Below, in pieces: positions 1 to 7,506 of a stretch of 64,000 nt of DNA (the stretch's first letter is position 1; the number at the start of each line of letters is the position of its first letter). Where the stretch lies: NCBI RefSeq assembly GCF_937903345.1, contig NZ_CALCZQ010000050.1:230240-294239 (forward strand). Direction: 5' to 3'. The position numbers and the translations under genes are program-made. The stretch is from an uncultured Emticicia sp. (GTDB lineage: Bacteria > Bacteroidota > Bacteroidia > Cytophagales > Spirosomataceae). The notes beneath the pieces are model-generated. The model had not been told where the DNA came from. It did no database searches and saw only the letters and a list, made by a program, of their open reading frames with translations.

Positions 1-800
1 TCGCCAGTTGCACCAACAACCATGTCGTTTGGAACCGTCAGAGCTACTTTATAGTCTCCAAATGGCAAAGTAAATTCGCCTTGTCCTAAAAACTGCTTGT
101 GTTGCCAGCCGTTTACATCATCATAAACCGCCATGCGTGGAAACCACTGAGCAATTTCGTACAAAACATTTCCATCTTTTGGAAAAAGTTCGTAACCACT
201 TCTTGCTCCACTTCCTTTCAAATCTACTATATTAAATTTCCAATCAACTTGTAGCGTAAACGACATTCCTTTAGCCAAAGGCGTTGGTAAATCTATACGC
301 ATCATTGTTTCGTTGATGGTATATTTCAAATCTTTTCCGAGAGCATCTTTTACGGCTGAAATCTTATAGCCATAATCTTTGACATTTGCTCCTGTCATAC
401 TACCAAGCGTATTAAAACTTGCTCCATTGGCAGGATTAATGGCAGATTGACCGATATTTGAACCCATTGAACCTTTAGCAAAGAGATTTTGGTCGAGTTG
501 AAGCCACAAATATCTTAATTCTTCAGGAGCATTATTGGTGTACGTAATCTTTTCAGTTGCTGAAATCGACTGTTTTGAATCATCCAATTCAGCCTTGATA
601 TCATAATCTGCTTTTTGTTGCCAATAATCACGCCCAGGGCTACCGGCTGCCGTACGAAAAGTGTTTGGTGTTGGCAATGCGGCTCCCATTTGCTCGAATC
701 GGGTATTGGAATTGTATTCGGTAGTGGCCGCAGGACGTTGGGCTTGAACCACCGAACTACAACTGAGGGCAATCAGGGTAAAGATGGATAGTCTTTTCAT
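1..800 (-). CDS. M1-family metallopeptidase (aminopeptidase N-like), 3' end outside window
   Basis: Reading the minus strand from an ATG at 800 gives an uninterrupted frame of 266 codons to the window edge, so the C-terminal part, including the expected HExxH zinc site, lies outside. The start encodes a signal peptide (MKRLSIF... ending near VQAQ, about residue 20), so the protein is exported. The visible part is the N-terminal beta domain of M1 gluzincin peptidases as found in Bacteroidota: the stretches YLWLQLDQNLF, YEIAQWFPRMAVYDDVNGW and LGQGEFTLPFGDY are typical of this group. It probably trims peptides in the periplasm. It is the first gene of its own unit; the cyclophilin gene upstream on the same strand ends in a terminator-like hairpin. 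Family assignment is from recalled motifs and the catalytic domain cannot be checked here. Confidence 0.82.
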   Translation of the reverse strand, partial: MKRLSIFTLIALSCSSVVQAQRPAATTEYNSNTRFEQMGAALPTPNTFRTAAGSPGRDYWQQKADYDIKAELDDSKQSISATEKITYTNNAPEELRYLWLQLDQNLFAKGSMGSNIGQSAINPANGASFNTLGSMTGANVKDYGYKISAVKDALGKDLKYTINETMMRIDLPTPLAKGMSFTLQVDWKFNIVDLKGSGARSGYELFPKDGNVLYEIAQWFPRMAVYDDVNGWQHKQFLGQGEFTLPFGDYKVALTVPNDMVVGATG

Positions 801-870
801 ATAAAATAGATGAAGTTTGATTTTATGCGAAGATAGAAAGAAAAAATTATTATTGATGAAGCATAAAGAA

Positions 871-905
871 AAAGCTGCTTGAAAAATGAATTTTCGAGCA
901 GCTTT
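871..905 (-). terminator. Terminator-like hairpin after the cyclophilin gene
   Basis: Fifteen-base arms (AAAGCTGCTTGAAAA at 871-885 and TTTTCGAGCAGCTTT at 891-905, one G-T pair) close over a five-base loop. On the minus strand it lies 25 bases past the cyclophilin stop, and the stem ends in A/T runs, so it can serve either direction. Confidence 0.7.
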
Positions 906-930
906 CCTAAAATTATTGACTAACAAATTA

Positions 931-1374
931 TTACGCCTCAACTTCAATAACATTGATTTTTTGGATTTTATCTCCTTGACGAATCGCATCAACGATGTCT
1001 AGTCCTTCAACAACTTTACCGAAACAAGTATGATTACGGTCTAAGTGTTGTGTATTTGAGCGATTGTGGCAAATGAAAAACTGCGAACCACCCGTATTAC
1101 GTCCACGGTGAGCCATTGATAGAACGCCTTTGTCGTGGTATTGATTATTTCCTGTCAATTCGCAAGGAATTGTATATCCTGGACCACCACCACCTGTACC
1201 ATCAGGGTCGCCACCTTGAACCATAAAATTTGGAATCACACGATGGAAAATCAAACCATCGTAAAAACCTTTTTTTGCTAAAGTAACAAAGTTATTTACT
1301 GCAATCGGAGCATCTTGCTCATAAAATTCGATTGTCATTGTACCTTTGTCGGTAATCATTTCTGCTTTTAACAT
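931..1374 (-). CDS. Peptidyl-prolyl cis-trans isomerase, cyclophilin type
   Basis: A 147-residue single-domain cyclophilin that catalyses proline isomerisation during protein folding. The catalytic FHRVI motif is at residues 43-47 (Arg45), followed by MVQGGDPDGTG with the conserved Gln; SMAHRG and GSQFFI, which line the active site, follow. There is no signal peptide, so it should be cytoplasmic. Length matches short bacterial cyclophilins. It starts at an ATG about 80 bases after the end of moaA on the same strand and ends before a clear hairpin terminator, so it may be the last gene of a moaA-containing unit. The family assignment is secure; which client proteins it serves is unknown. Confidence 0.95.
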   Translation of the reverse strand: MLKAEMITDKGTMTIEFYEQDAPIAVNNFVTLAKKGFYDGLIFHRVIPNFMVQGGDPDGTGGGGPGYTIPCELTGNNQYHDKGVLSMAHRGRNTGGSQFFICHNRSNTQHLDRNHTCFGKVVEGLDIVDAIRQGDKIQKINVIEVEA

Positions 1375-1451
1375 ACTTTTTTTTATTTGGTAATTTGTAA
1401 AGTTTTATTCTAATTTTAATATTCTATCATTGAATAATTCAGTTATTGGAT

Positions 1452-2438
1452 TTACCCTCCAATCGTAGTCATTGATTCTGAAACCACACTTGTGCGACGA
1501 TTTTCAGCTTCAAAACCATCTTTTGCTCGATTTTGTAGGGCATCATAAATGCGTTGTTTGATTTCTTCATCTGATAATTTCTGACGCATGAAATCTCTTA
1601 CATTGAAAACACCATCATCATACAAACAGGTTCGGAAACTACCCGTTGGCGTTACACGAATACGATTACAAGTACCACAAAAAGTTCGACTGAATGCTGC
1701 AATTACGCCGACTGTTCCTTTAAAATTCGGAATATGATAATTATATGACGTAGAATTAGGTTCGTCTTGTAATTTATACAATTCGGGGTGTGCAGAGCGA
1801 ATTAAATCCATGATACGTTTATAACTCCAAAACTCCATTTGTTCAGGTCGAAGGCCTTCGCCATTAAAAGGCATTTCTTCGATAAATCTCAATGAAACGT
1901 TTTGATTACGAGCCAATTCGACCATTGATAAAATATCTTCGTCGTTTTTACCCGCCATCACAACGGTATTGATTTTTACCGGAATATCATGTTCGAGAAG
2001 TGTTTCGAGTGTTGCCCAAACTTTCGGAAATTCATCTCGTCGAGTAATTTCAAAAAATCGTTGGCGGTCGAGCGAATCAAGGCTAAGATTTACCGAACTA
2101 ATACCGATTTTCTTTAATTCAGGTACTAATGGAGCTGTAAGTACGCCATTGGTAGTAATATTTATTTTGTTGATGCCTTCAATTTCTGATAATTTCCATA
2201 GAAAAGGAATAATATCTCGGCGAACAAAAGGTTCTCCACCCGTAATTCTGACCTTGCTAATGCCCATTTCGGCCAAAATTGTGCAAAGTCGAATCATTTC
2301 TTCGTAGCTCAATAAATGCGGTTTGGGCAAATATTGAATTCCTTCTTCGGGCATACAATAAAAGCAACGCAAATTACAGCGATCGGTAACAGCCAATCGC
2401 AAATAATTAATGGGTCTTCCGTGATTATCTATGAGCAT
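1452..2438 (-). CDS. moaA: GTP 3',8-cyclase MoaA (molybdenum cofactor biosynthesis)
   Basis: Radical-SAM enzyme that converts GTP to 3',8-cyclo-GTP, the first step of molybdopterin synthesis. The N-terminal [4Fe-4S]/SAM motif CNLRCFYC follows LRLAVTDR; the second cluster is carried by FCGTCNRIRVT and the later RTCL cysteine; the C-terminus ends in the conserved Gly-Gly (TTIGG) needed for activity. I start it at the ATG at 2438 (MLIDNHGRP), giving 328 residues. A TTG at 2471 would add 11 residues and overlap the upstream small gene by 11 bases. No other moa gene is present, so the remaining cofactor genes must be elsewhere. Confidence 0.95.
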   Translation of the reverse strand: MLIDNHGRPINYLRLAVTDRCNLRCFYCMPEEGIQYLPKPHLLSYEEMIRLCTILAEMGISKVRITGGEPFVRRDIIPFLWKLSEIEGINKINITTNGVLTAPLVPELKKIGISSVNLSLDSLDRQRFFEITRRDEFPKVWATLETLLEHDIPVKINTVVMAGKNDEDILSMVELARNQNVSLRFIEEMPFNGEGLRPEQMEFWSYKRIMDLIRSAHPELYKLQDEPNSTSYNYHIPNFKGTVGVIAAFSRTFCGTCNRIRVTPTGSFRTCLYDDGVFNVRDFMRQKLSDEEIKQRIYDALQNRAKDGFEAENRRTSVVSESMTTIGG

Positions 2439-2460
2439 TGAGGGACCTAAATCTTTAAAA

Positions 2461-2676
2461 TTATGCTGCAATCATTGAGTGAACCTCAATTTTATATATA
2501 CTTAGTGCTTCTTGAAGTTCGGAAATAGCTCTTTCTTTCAAAAATTCATACTGCTCTTTTGATAGGTTATCATTTGTGATAGTTTTATGATAATCTATCA
2601 TCTGATTGAGTTTTTCGATTTGTTTTAAAACTTCTAAAACCTTCAAATCGTAGTCGGCTATGATTTCTTTTTCCAT
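2461..2676 (-). CDS. Small helical protein, partner of the adjacent nucleotidyltransferase
   Basis: A 71-residue charged protein that should be almost entirely alpha-helical, with heptad-like leucine and isoleucine spacing (LKVLEVLKQIEKLNQMIDY) and a second helix (EFLKERAISELQEALSIY). I do not recognise the family. Its ATG lies three bases after the stop of the nucleotidyltransferase gene, so the two are almost certainly co-translated. A small helical protein beside a minimal nucleotidyltransferase recalls the MntA/HepT-type layout of toxin-antitoxin pairs, but no HEPN Rx4-6H motif is visible here, so that role is only an idea. Confidence 0.7.
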   Translation of the reverse strand: MEKEIIADYDLKVLEVLKQIEKLNQMIDYHKTITNDNLSKEQYEFLKERAISELQEALSIYKIEVHSMIAA

Positions 2677-2679
2677 GTT

Positions 2680-3168
2680 TTAGCTAATTTTTATTTGAAT
2701 AAAACCTTTTGAGAACGACTTACCTTCTTTATTCATTTTTGAGTTAGAAAATTTATCAACCCAATAATATTTATCAAACGTTGTTGCTTTAAACATTTGG
2801 TGGTTTTCAGGAAATAATTTCAAGATGTATGCATCAACTTGAGTTGTTTTCCAAGTTTTAATAGCTGTAAATTTACTTCTAATTAAACTTTCAAACTGCT
2901 CTTGAATTTGGTACTCAAGCAAAATAACAACATCAATATCATTTGGATTTATTTTTCGAGAGACAAAACTACCATTTACCCATAAAGTAAATGATTTACA
3001 GATTTCTGTTTGAAATTCAGCAATATATGCTTCAAATTTCTCAAAAATCTTGTATCGAGTAGAAGTGTCATCAAAGCTTTTAACAAAAGCTTGCTTAAAA
3101 TCGTCCCAAGAAATATCAATTATTTCACTAGGCATTAGATTTCCTCGAATATCAAACTGTAATTCCAT
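2680..3168 (-). CDS. Minimal nucleotidyltransferase-fold protein (162 aa)
   Basis: The core carries the signature of the DNA polymerase-beta-like nucleotidyltransferase fold: GSF at 66-68, Asp77 and Asp79 in the NDIDVV stretch, and a third acidic residue at Asp112 in VDAYIL, spaced as in minimal nucleotidyltransferases. About 60 N-terminal residues are helical and precede the core. I use the ATG at 3168; a TTG just upstream would add one residue. The substrate is unknown; small proteins of this fold include antibiotic-modifying enzymes and MntA-type antitoxins that AMP-ylate a toxin. It forms a tight pair with the 71-residue gene downstream and sits between atpC and moaA, with which it has no obvious functional link. 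Confidence 0.75.
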   Translation of the reverse strand: MELQFDIRGNLMPSEIIDISWDDFKQAFVKSFDDTSTRYKIFEKFEAYIAEFQTEICKSFTLWVNGSFVSRKINPNDIDVVILLEYQIQEQFESLIRSKFTAIKTWKTTQVDAYILKLFPENHQMFKATTFDKYYWVDKFSNSKMNKEGKSFSKGFIQIKIS

Positions 3169-3257
3169 CAAGTAAATATACGCTCATTTCGCATAAAAAA
3201 CCAAAAGAGGCACAGAATTCTCTATGCCTCTTTCGGATATTATTTTCAAGAAAAGTT

Positions 3258-3500
3258 TTAAGCTACTGACTCAGCTAAAACCAAAACTTTATTTTTGGCT
3301 GCTTCAACTACGCCACCATCCACAACGAAAGTTTCCTTTTTGCCGTTGGCTTCGATAACTAAGTTTCCTTTAGCGAGTGTGCTAACGATGGGTGCGTGGT
3401 CTTTCAAGATTTGAAATCCACCGTTGTTTCCCGGTAAAATTACCGAATCAACAACACCAGCGTAAACTTTCTTATCAGGAGTAATTATTTCTAAGTTCAT
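3258..3500 (-). CDS. atpC: F1 ATP synthase epsilon subunit, short form
   Basis: Encodes the central-stalk epsilon subunit that couples rotation to catalysis. The beta-sandwich N-domain is complete (LEIITPDKKVYAG, GNNGGFQILKDHAPIVSTL, VDGGVVE), but the protein stops at about 80 residues, so the C-terminal helical hairpin that inhibits ATP hydrolysis in longer homologues is missing; short epsilon subunits are usual in Bacteroidota. The ATG at 3500 is preferred over a TTG at 3506. It lies 86 bases after atpD on the same strand, and most of that spacer is a long inverted repeat. Confidence 0.93.
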   Translation of the reverse strand: MNLEIITPDKKVYAGVVDSVILPGNNGGFQILKDHAPIVSTLAKGNLVIEANGKKETFVVDGGVVEAAKNKVLVLAESVA

Positions 3501-3504
3501 AATC

Positions 3505-3585
3505 AAGCCCCCTAACCCCCAGAGGGGGAACGCAGGGGATACGCTTTTTTAGTTTATCACTCCCCCTCTGGGGGCAGGGGGGCTT
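3505..3585 (-). repeat. Long GC-rich inverted repeat between atpD and atpC
   Basis: Arms of about 25 bases (3505-3529 and 3561-3585) are nearly perfect inverted copies of the type AAGCCCCCTAACCCCC...GGGGGCTT, closing over about 31 bases. It starts one base after the atpD stop codon and ends just before the atpC start, and is far richer in G+C than the surroundings. It looks like a dispersed palindromic element that has landed inside an operon; in the transcript it would form a very stable hairpin. Confidence 0.85.
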
Positions 3586-3586
3586 T

Positions 3587-5092
3587 TTATTTAGACGCTT
3601 CTGCGATTAATTTTTCTCCTTTTACTACTGCATCTTCGATAGTTCCTACTAAGTTGAATGCAGCTTCTGGAAGGTGGTCATAATCGCCGTCCATGATTTG
3701 ATTAAAGCCTTTGATTGTATCGTTGATGTCAACCAAAACTCCTTTCAAACCTGTAAATTGCTCGGCAACGAAGAACGGTTGAGATAAGAAACGTTGTACA
3801 CGTCTTGCACGTGATACAGTCAATCTATCTTCTTCTGAAAGTTCTTCCAAACCAAGAATCGCAATAATATCTTGTAATTCTTTGTAACGTTGTAAAATCA
3901 ACTTCACACGTTGAGCAGTATTGTAATGAGCATCTCCCAATACGTTTGCTGACAAAATACGTGAAGATGAATCAAGAGGGTCAACCGCAGGATAGATACC
4001 TAACTCAGCAATTTTACGACTCAATACAGTTGTTGCATCAAGGTGAGTAAATGTTGTTGCAGGAGCAGGGTCAGTCAAGTCATCGGCAGGAACGTAAACG
4101 GCCTGTACTGATGTAATCGAGCCACGCTTTGTTGAAGCAATACGCTCTTGCATCGTACCCATTTCAGTAGCCAATGTTGGTTGGTAACCTACAGCTGATG
4201 GCATACGACCTAAAAGAGCAGATACCTCAGAACCCGCTTGTGTAAAACGGAAGATATTATCAATAAAGAAAAGGATATCACGACCTTTACCTTCGCCATC
4301 GCCATCACGGAAGTGTTCGGCAACTGTCAAACCTGAAAGGGCTACACGAGCACGAGCTCCTGGAGGCTCATTCATTTGACCGAAGATAAATGTTGCTTGT
4401 GATTCTTTCAAAGCTTCTCTATCTACTACGCTCAAATCCCAGCCACCTTCTTCCATTGAATGTTGGAATTTTTCACCGTATTTTACGATTCCAGACTCAA
4501 TCATCTCACGTAGTAGGTCATTACCCTCACGAGTACGCTCACCTACGCCTGCAAATACTGAAAGACCAGCATAAGCTTTTGCAATATTATTAATCAACTC
4601 TTGAATCAATACGGTTTTACCCACACCCGCACCACCGAACAAACCAATTTTACCACCTTTTACGTAAGGAGCAAGTAGGTCAATTACCTTGATACCAGTG
4701 AAAAGTACTTCGGTAGCCGTTGCTAAGTCTTCAAATTTAGGAGCGGCACGGTGAATAGACATACCTTTTGTCTTTACCTCGCCTAAACCATCAATTGCGT
4801 CGCCAACAACGTTGAACAAACGACCTTTGATTTCTTCGCCAGTTGGCATCATGATGGGCGTACCCAAGTGAAGAACTTCCATTCCACGTTGTAAACCTTC
4901 AGTTCCTTCCATCGCAATGGCACGAACTCGGTCTTCACCAAGGTGTTGTTGAACTTCGAGAATTACTTTCTGACCGTTTGCCTTAAATACTGACAACGCA
5001 TCAAGAATTGGAGGAATTTGAGAGTTTTCACCTTCAAAACTCACGTCCACCACTGGTCCGATAATCTGTGAGATTTTACCGATATTTGCCAT
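3587..5092 (-). CDS. atpD: F1 ATP synthase beta subunit
   Basis: Catalytic subunit of the F1 rotary motor that makes ATP at the inner face of the cytoplasmic membrane. The 501-residue protein has the Walker A loop GGAGVGKT at 153-160, the GERTREGNDL segment with the catalytic Glu, the Walker B region ILFFIDNIFRF, and the conserved ALLGRMPSAVGYQPTL stretch. Length matches Bacteroidota homologues. It forms a two-gene unit with atpC; the genes for a, c, b, delta, alpha and gamma are not nearby, consistent with the split ATP synthase operons of this phylum. Confidence 0.98.
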   Translation of the reverse strand: MANIGKISQIIGPVVDVSFEGENSQIPPILDALSVFKANGQKVILEVQQHLGEDRVRAIAMEGTEGLQRGMEVLHLGTPIMMPTGEEIKGRLFNVVGDAIDGLGEVKTKGMSIHRAAPKFEDLATATEVLFTGIKVIDLLAPYVKGGKIGLFGGAGVGKTVLIQELINNIAKAYAGLSVFAGVGERTREGNDLLREMIESGIVKYGEKFQHSMEEGGWDLSVVDREALKESQATFIFGQMNEPPGARARVALSGLTVAEHFRDGDGEGKGRDILFFIDNIFRFTQAGSEVSALLGRMPSAVGYQPTLATEMGTMQERIASTKRGSITSVQAVYVPADDLTDPAPATTFTHLDATTVLSRKIAELGIYPAVDPLDSSSRILSANVLGDAHYNTAQRVKLILQRYKELQDIIAILGLEELSEEDRLTVSRARRVQRFLSQPFFVAEQFTGLKGVLVDINDTIKGFNQIMDGDYDHLPEAAFNLVGTIEDAVVKGEKLIAEASK

Positions 5093-5475
5093 TTATTGAG
5101 AATTTTAAATTAAAATCTGAAACGTTGATTTTAGTGTACTCGCATTTCAGCGTGCAAAATTAGATAATCAAGTTCTGAAAAGCAAAACTTGTGACATAGT
5201 TTTTGTATTTTTTTTAGAGAAAAGTTCTGATTCTGCCTTATTTGTTGGAGTAAAAGAGGAAAATGAGTTTAGTTACAGATTTTGTAGGTGGCTGATGCGT
5301 CTTTTTGCCAGCTAGATTTTACTTGGTTGAGATTGTTTAGGCCGATGGGTTAGTTTTTTTTTAAACAAAACAATTGATGCGTTGCAACTCTCAATCAGAG
5401 ATTTGTATTTTATACATCCCAAACTTGTTTTTTACTTATTTGTCTTCTATTTTTACAATACAAAATTCAATAACC
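5093..5475. other. Intergenic stretch upstream of atpD and of the toxin-antitoxin pair
   Basis: The first 150 bases are AT-rich and probably hold the atpD promoter. Bases 5257-5343 are one copy of a repeated segment that recurs at 6183-6268 and encodes the tail of a leucine-rich-repeat protein on the minus strand. The rest is the leader of the toxin-antitoxin unit. No intact gene was seen. Confidence 0.7.
5269..5343 (-). pseudogene. Remnant C-terminus of a leucine-rich-repeat protein
   Basis: On the minus strand an open stretch reads LNNLNQVKSSWQKDASATY followed by KICN and a stop at 5269-5271. This closely matches the tail of the LRR gene at 6.2 kb (SLNQVKPDWQKDASATYKVL) and the usual end of Bacteroidota LRR proteins. 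A stop codon lies a few codons upstream, so only the tail survives. The toxin-antitoxin pair sits between the two tails. Confidence 0.7.
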
Positions 5476-5715
5476 ATGACACAGATTGTTTTAGAAATTG
5501 ATAATGACAAAGATATTCGACTTTTTTTAGATTTGGCGGAAAGACTAAATATAAGGTTTAGAACAAGTTTTTCACAAATTAGGAAAGCTAAAAAAGTGAA
5601 TGATTTAACCACAAATGAATTACATAACATTATCCAAGACGGAAAAGGCTTGGCTTTTTTGGAAGATGAAGCCGAGAATATTTATACTGATGACAACCTT
5701 AAAGTTAAATTCTGA
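5476..5715 (+). CDS. Putative antitoxin of a PemK/MazF-type module
   Basis: A 79-residue acidic protein (from the ATG at 5476, MTQIVLEIDNDKD) ending five bases before the toxin gene. The N-terminal strand plus helix (VLEIDNDKDIRLFLDLAERL) and a charged, probably disordered C-terminus (FLEDEAENIYTDDNLKV) fit an antitoxin whose tail wraps the toxin. I do not recognise a named DNA-binding domain. The longer frame from 5374 has no support and is rejected. The role is inferred mainly from tight coupling to the downstream toxin; type II antitoxins normally repress their own promoter. Confidence 0.72.
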   Translation: MTQIVLEIDNDKDIRLFLDLAERLNIRFRTSFSQIRKAKKVNDLTTNELHNIIQDGKGLAFLEDEAENIYTDDNLKVKF

Positions 5716-5720
5716 TATTA

Positions 5721-6065
5721 ATGGTAAAAGGTACTATTGTTCTAACTATTTTTCCATTTACTGACCTTTCTTCTACAAAACGTCGCCCTGCATTGGTAGT
5801 TTCAGCCAAAGAATCTTTGCAAGGTGATGTAATTGTTGCATTTATTTCTTCGGTTGTTCCTCACAAATTGACGTCAGTGGATTATCTGATTTCAACTTCT
5901 CATTCTGATTTTGCTATTTCTGGACTTATCAAAGATTCGGTGCTAAAAGCAGATAAATTGGCAACGCTTAATAAATCTGTTTTTTCGGGAATCTTAGGAA
6001 ATCTAAGCCAACCTGCCTTGCAAGATTTTGATAATTGCTTAAAATTAGCTTTGAATATTGTGTGA
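5721..6065 (+). CDS. PemK/MazF-family toxin (mRNA interferase-like)
   Basis: The 114-residue protein starts with GTIVLTIFPFTDLSSTKRRP followed by ALVVS, the hallmark beginning of PemK/MazF toxins (a small SH3-like barrel), and continues with VIVAFISSVV and the LIKDSVLKADKLATLNKS segment corresponding to the family pattern L...S.vr.dkl.tl. Members cleave single-stranded RNA at short motifs and arrest growth. Arg and Pro in the KRRPALV motif are present. It is five bases downstream of the presumed antitoxin. The cassette is flanked on both sides by copies of an LRR gene tail, suggesting insertion into a repeated locus. Confidence 0.88.
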   Translation: MVKGTIVLTIFPFTDLSSTKRRPALVVSAKESLQGDVIVAFISSVVPHKLTSVDYLISTSHSDFAISGLIKDSVLKADKLATLNKSVFSGILGNLSQPALQDFDNCLKLALNIV

Positions 6066-6182
6066 AATTAGCTTTTTAGTGCATTTGAAGTTGCACTAAC
6101 TTGTTGATAAATAAACAGTTAGTGCTGTATTTGTAATTCTAACAAGACTTTGGCTCAAACTGAATAAAATTTAGGTCTAAGC

Positions 6183-6268
6183 AGGAAAATAAGTTTAGTT
6201 ACAGAACTTTGTAGGTGGCTGATGCGTCTTTTTGCCAGTCGGGTTTAACTTGATTAAGGCTGTTTATA
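6183..6268. repeat. Second copy of the LRR-tail direct repeat
   Basis: About 86 bases match 5257-5343 in the same orientation, including the common core GTAGGTGGCTGATGCGTCTT. Together the two copies bracket the toxin-antitoxin genes. The similarity is explained by both encoding the C-terminus of an LRR protein on the minus strand. Confidence 0.8.
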
Positions 6269-6668
6269 CATACAGATAGTTTGGATTTTGGCGAGAAAAC
6301 CATTCTAAAATTGTATTTTTACTAATATCTAAACTATTACTACATACAAAAAACTCAATTTTAGTATTTTTACTAATTTTTATGCTTTTTAGTTGATTAT
6401 TGGAAAAATCTAAAGAGACTACATTCGTAAATGCCTCTATTCCTTCTAAATTACTAATATTAAAATTCTGAATATTTAGCGTAGTAATTTTTTCAGCATT
6501 GGCTTTCAGTAAATTACCATCTTGAACGTCGTCAATATTTAATTTTATTAGAGCATTCTCAAAATTAATATCAGGATTTTCTACAAAAGGACTGATGTCC
6601 TCTTTCGTTTTACAAGAAAAGCAAACACTCAAAGCAAAGAAAGCAGCAAGCAAACGTAGATAATTCAT
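6199..6668 (-). pseudogene. LRR lipoprotein gene with a one-base frameshift near its end
   Basis: From the ATG at 6668 the product begins with a lipoprotein-type signal (MNYLRLLAAFFALSV, then CFSCK), then a short linker and leucine-rich repeats of the SDS22/BspA-like kind (ITTLNIQNFNISNLEG, VVSLDFSNNQLKSIKISKNT). The frame stops at 6264 after SRQNPNYLYV. Shifting by one base at a short A-run near 6283 restores the expected end KLSVCINSLNQVKPDWQKDA and a stop at 6199-6201. Either the gene is a pseudogene or a base was lost in sequencing. An in-frame product of 134 residues ending at 6264 is also possible. Role of the intact protein: surface-bound, ligand unknown. Confidence 0.65.
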
Positions 6669-6771
6669 AAAATCAGCAGGTGTTTTGTGTGAAAACAATA
6701 AAAATCTCGTAAATATAAACACTTGGTTTATTTATTTAAAATCCTAAATTCATACACTTTGTCGGCTTGCT

Positions 6772-6779
6772 TACCTTTG
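6772..6779 (+). promoter_or_regulatory. Bacteroidota-type -7 box upstream of glycosyltransferase genes
   Basis: TACCTTTG matches the TAnnTTTG consensus of the primary sigma factor in this phylum and lies 43 bases before the ATG at 6823. No convincing TTTG -33 box at the usual 19-21 base spacing was found, so this is tentative. Confidence 0.35.
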
Positions 6780-6822
6780 TGTACGTAGAAAAAGCCTAAA
6801 TTGCAGTCGAAATAAAATTTTA

Positions 6823-7500
6823 ATGAAAATAATCGTCATCATTCCTGCTTTCAACGAAGCAAAATCTATTGATAAAGTAATTGCCGAAATCCCACAAGAT
6901 ATTGTTGATGAGGTAGTTGTGGTAAATAATAATTCGATTGATGAAACCTCAAAAGTTGCTCACCAAGCAGGAGCAACGGTTTTGGATGAACTCCGCCAAG
7001 GTTATGGTTTTGCGTGTTTGAAGGGAATCGAGTACGCAAAAAAACAAAAGCCTGATATTGTGGTTTTCTTAGATGCCGATTACTCCGATTATCCAGAAGA
7101 AATGCGAGAATTGATAAAACCCATTACTGAGCAAAACTATGACATGGTGATTGGTTCACGAGCCTTGGGCGAGCGGCAGGTTGGGTCAATGACAATTCCG
7201 CAGATTTTTGGTAATTGGCTGGCTACCAACCTAATGCGTTTTTTTTATGGTGTGCGTTACACCGATTTAGGGCCTTTTCGAGCAATTAAGTTTGAATCGC
7301 TTTTGGCCTTAAATATGCAAGATACAACCTACGGCTGGACGGTAGAAATGCAGCTAAAAGCCGCCAAAATGAAAATGAAAACCACCGAAATGGCCGTTAA
7401 TTATCGCCGTAGAGTTGGAAAATCAAAGATTTCGGGAACGGTGAAAGGAACCATTTTGGCTGGGTATAAGATTATTACTACTATTTTTAAATATTTGTAA
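6823..7500 (+). CDS. Family 2 glycosyltransferase (dolichyl-phosphate mannose synthase-like)
   Basis: A compact 225-residue GT-A protein. It opens with the nucleotide-binding strand IIVIIPAFNEAKSI, has the metal-binding DAD at 84-86 in VVFLDADYSDYPEEM, and the acceptor-side GSRALGERQVGSMTIPQ and TYGWTVEMQLKA segments seen in polyprenyl-phosphate sugar transferases. No membrane helices are evident. It probably transfers a sugar from a nucleotide donor to a lipid carrier or glycan, but donor and acceptor cannot be read from sequence. It lies six bases upstream of a second, membrane-bound glycosyltransferase, with which it forms a two-gene operon. Confidence 0.88.
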   Translation: MKIIVIIPAFNEAKSIDKVIAEIPQDIVDEVVVVNNNSIDETSKVAHQAGATVLDELRQGYGFACLKGIEYAKKQKPDIVVFLDADYSDYPEEMRELIKPITEQNYDMVIGSRALGERQVGSMTIPQIFGNWLATNLMRFFYGVRYTDLGPFRAIKFESLLALNMQDTTYGWTVEMQLKAAKMKMKTTEMAVNYRRRVGKSKISGTVKGTILAGYKIITTIFKYL

Positions 7501-7506
7501 AAGTCA

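Noticed and set aside
2439..2471. TTG-started longer MoaA
   Set aside because: It overlaps the upstream gene and adds residues that are not part of the family start; the ATG at 2438 fits better.
6066..6182. Possible attachment site of an integrated element next to the toxin-antitoxin pair
   Set aside because: No integrase or tRNA gene is nearby; the direct repeats are explained by shared LRR coding sequence.
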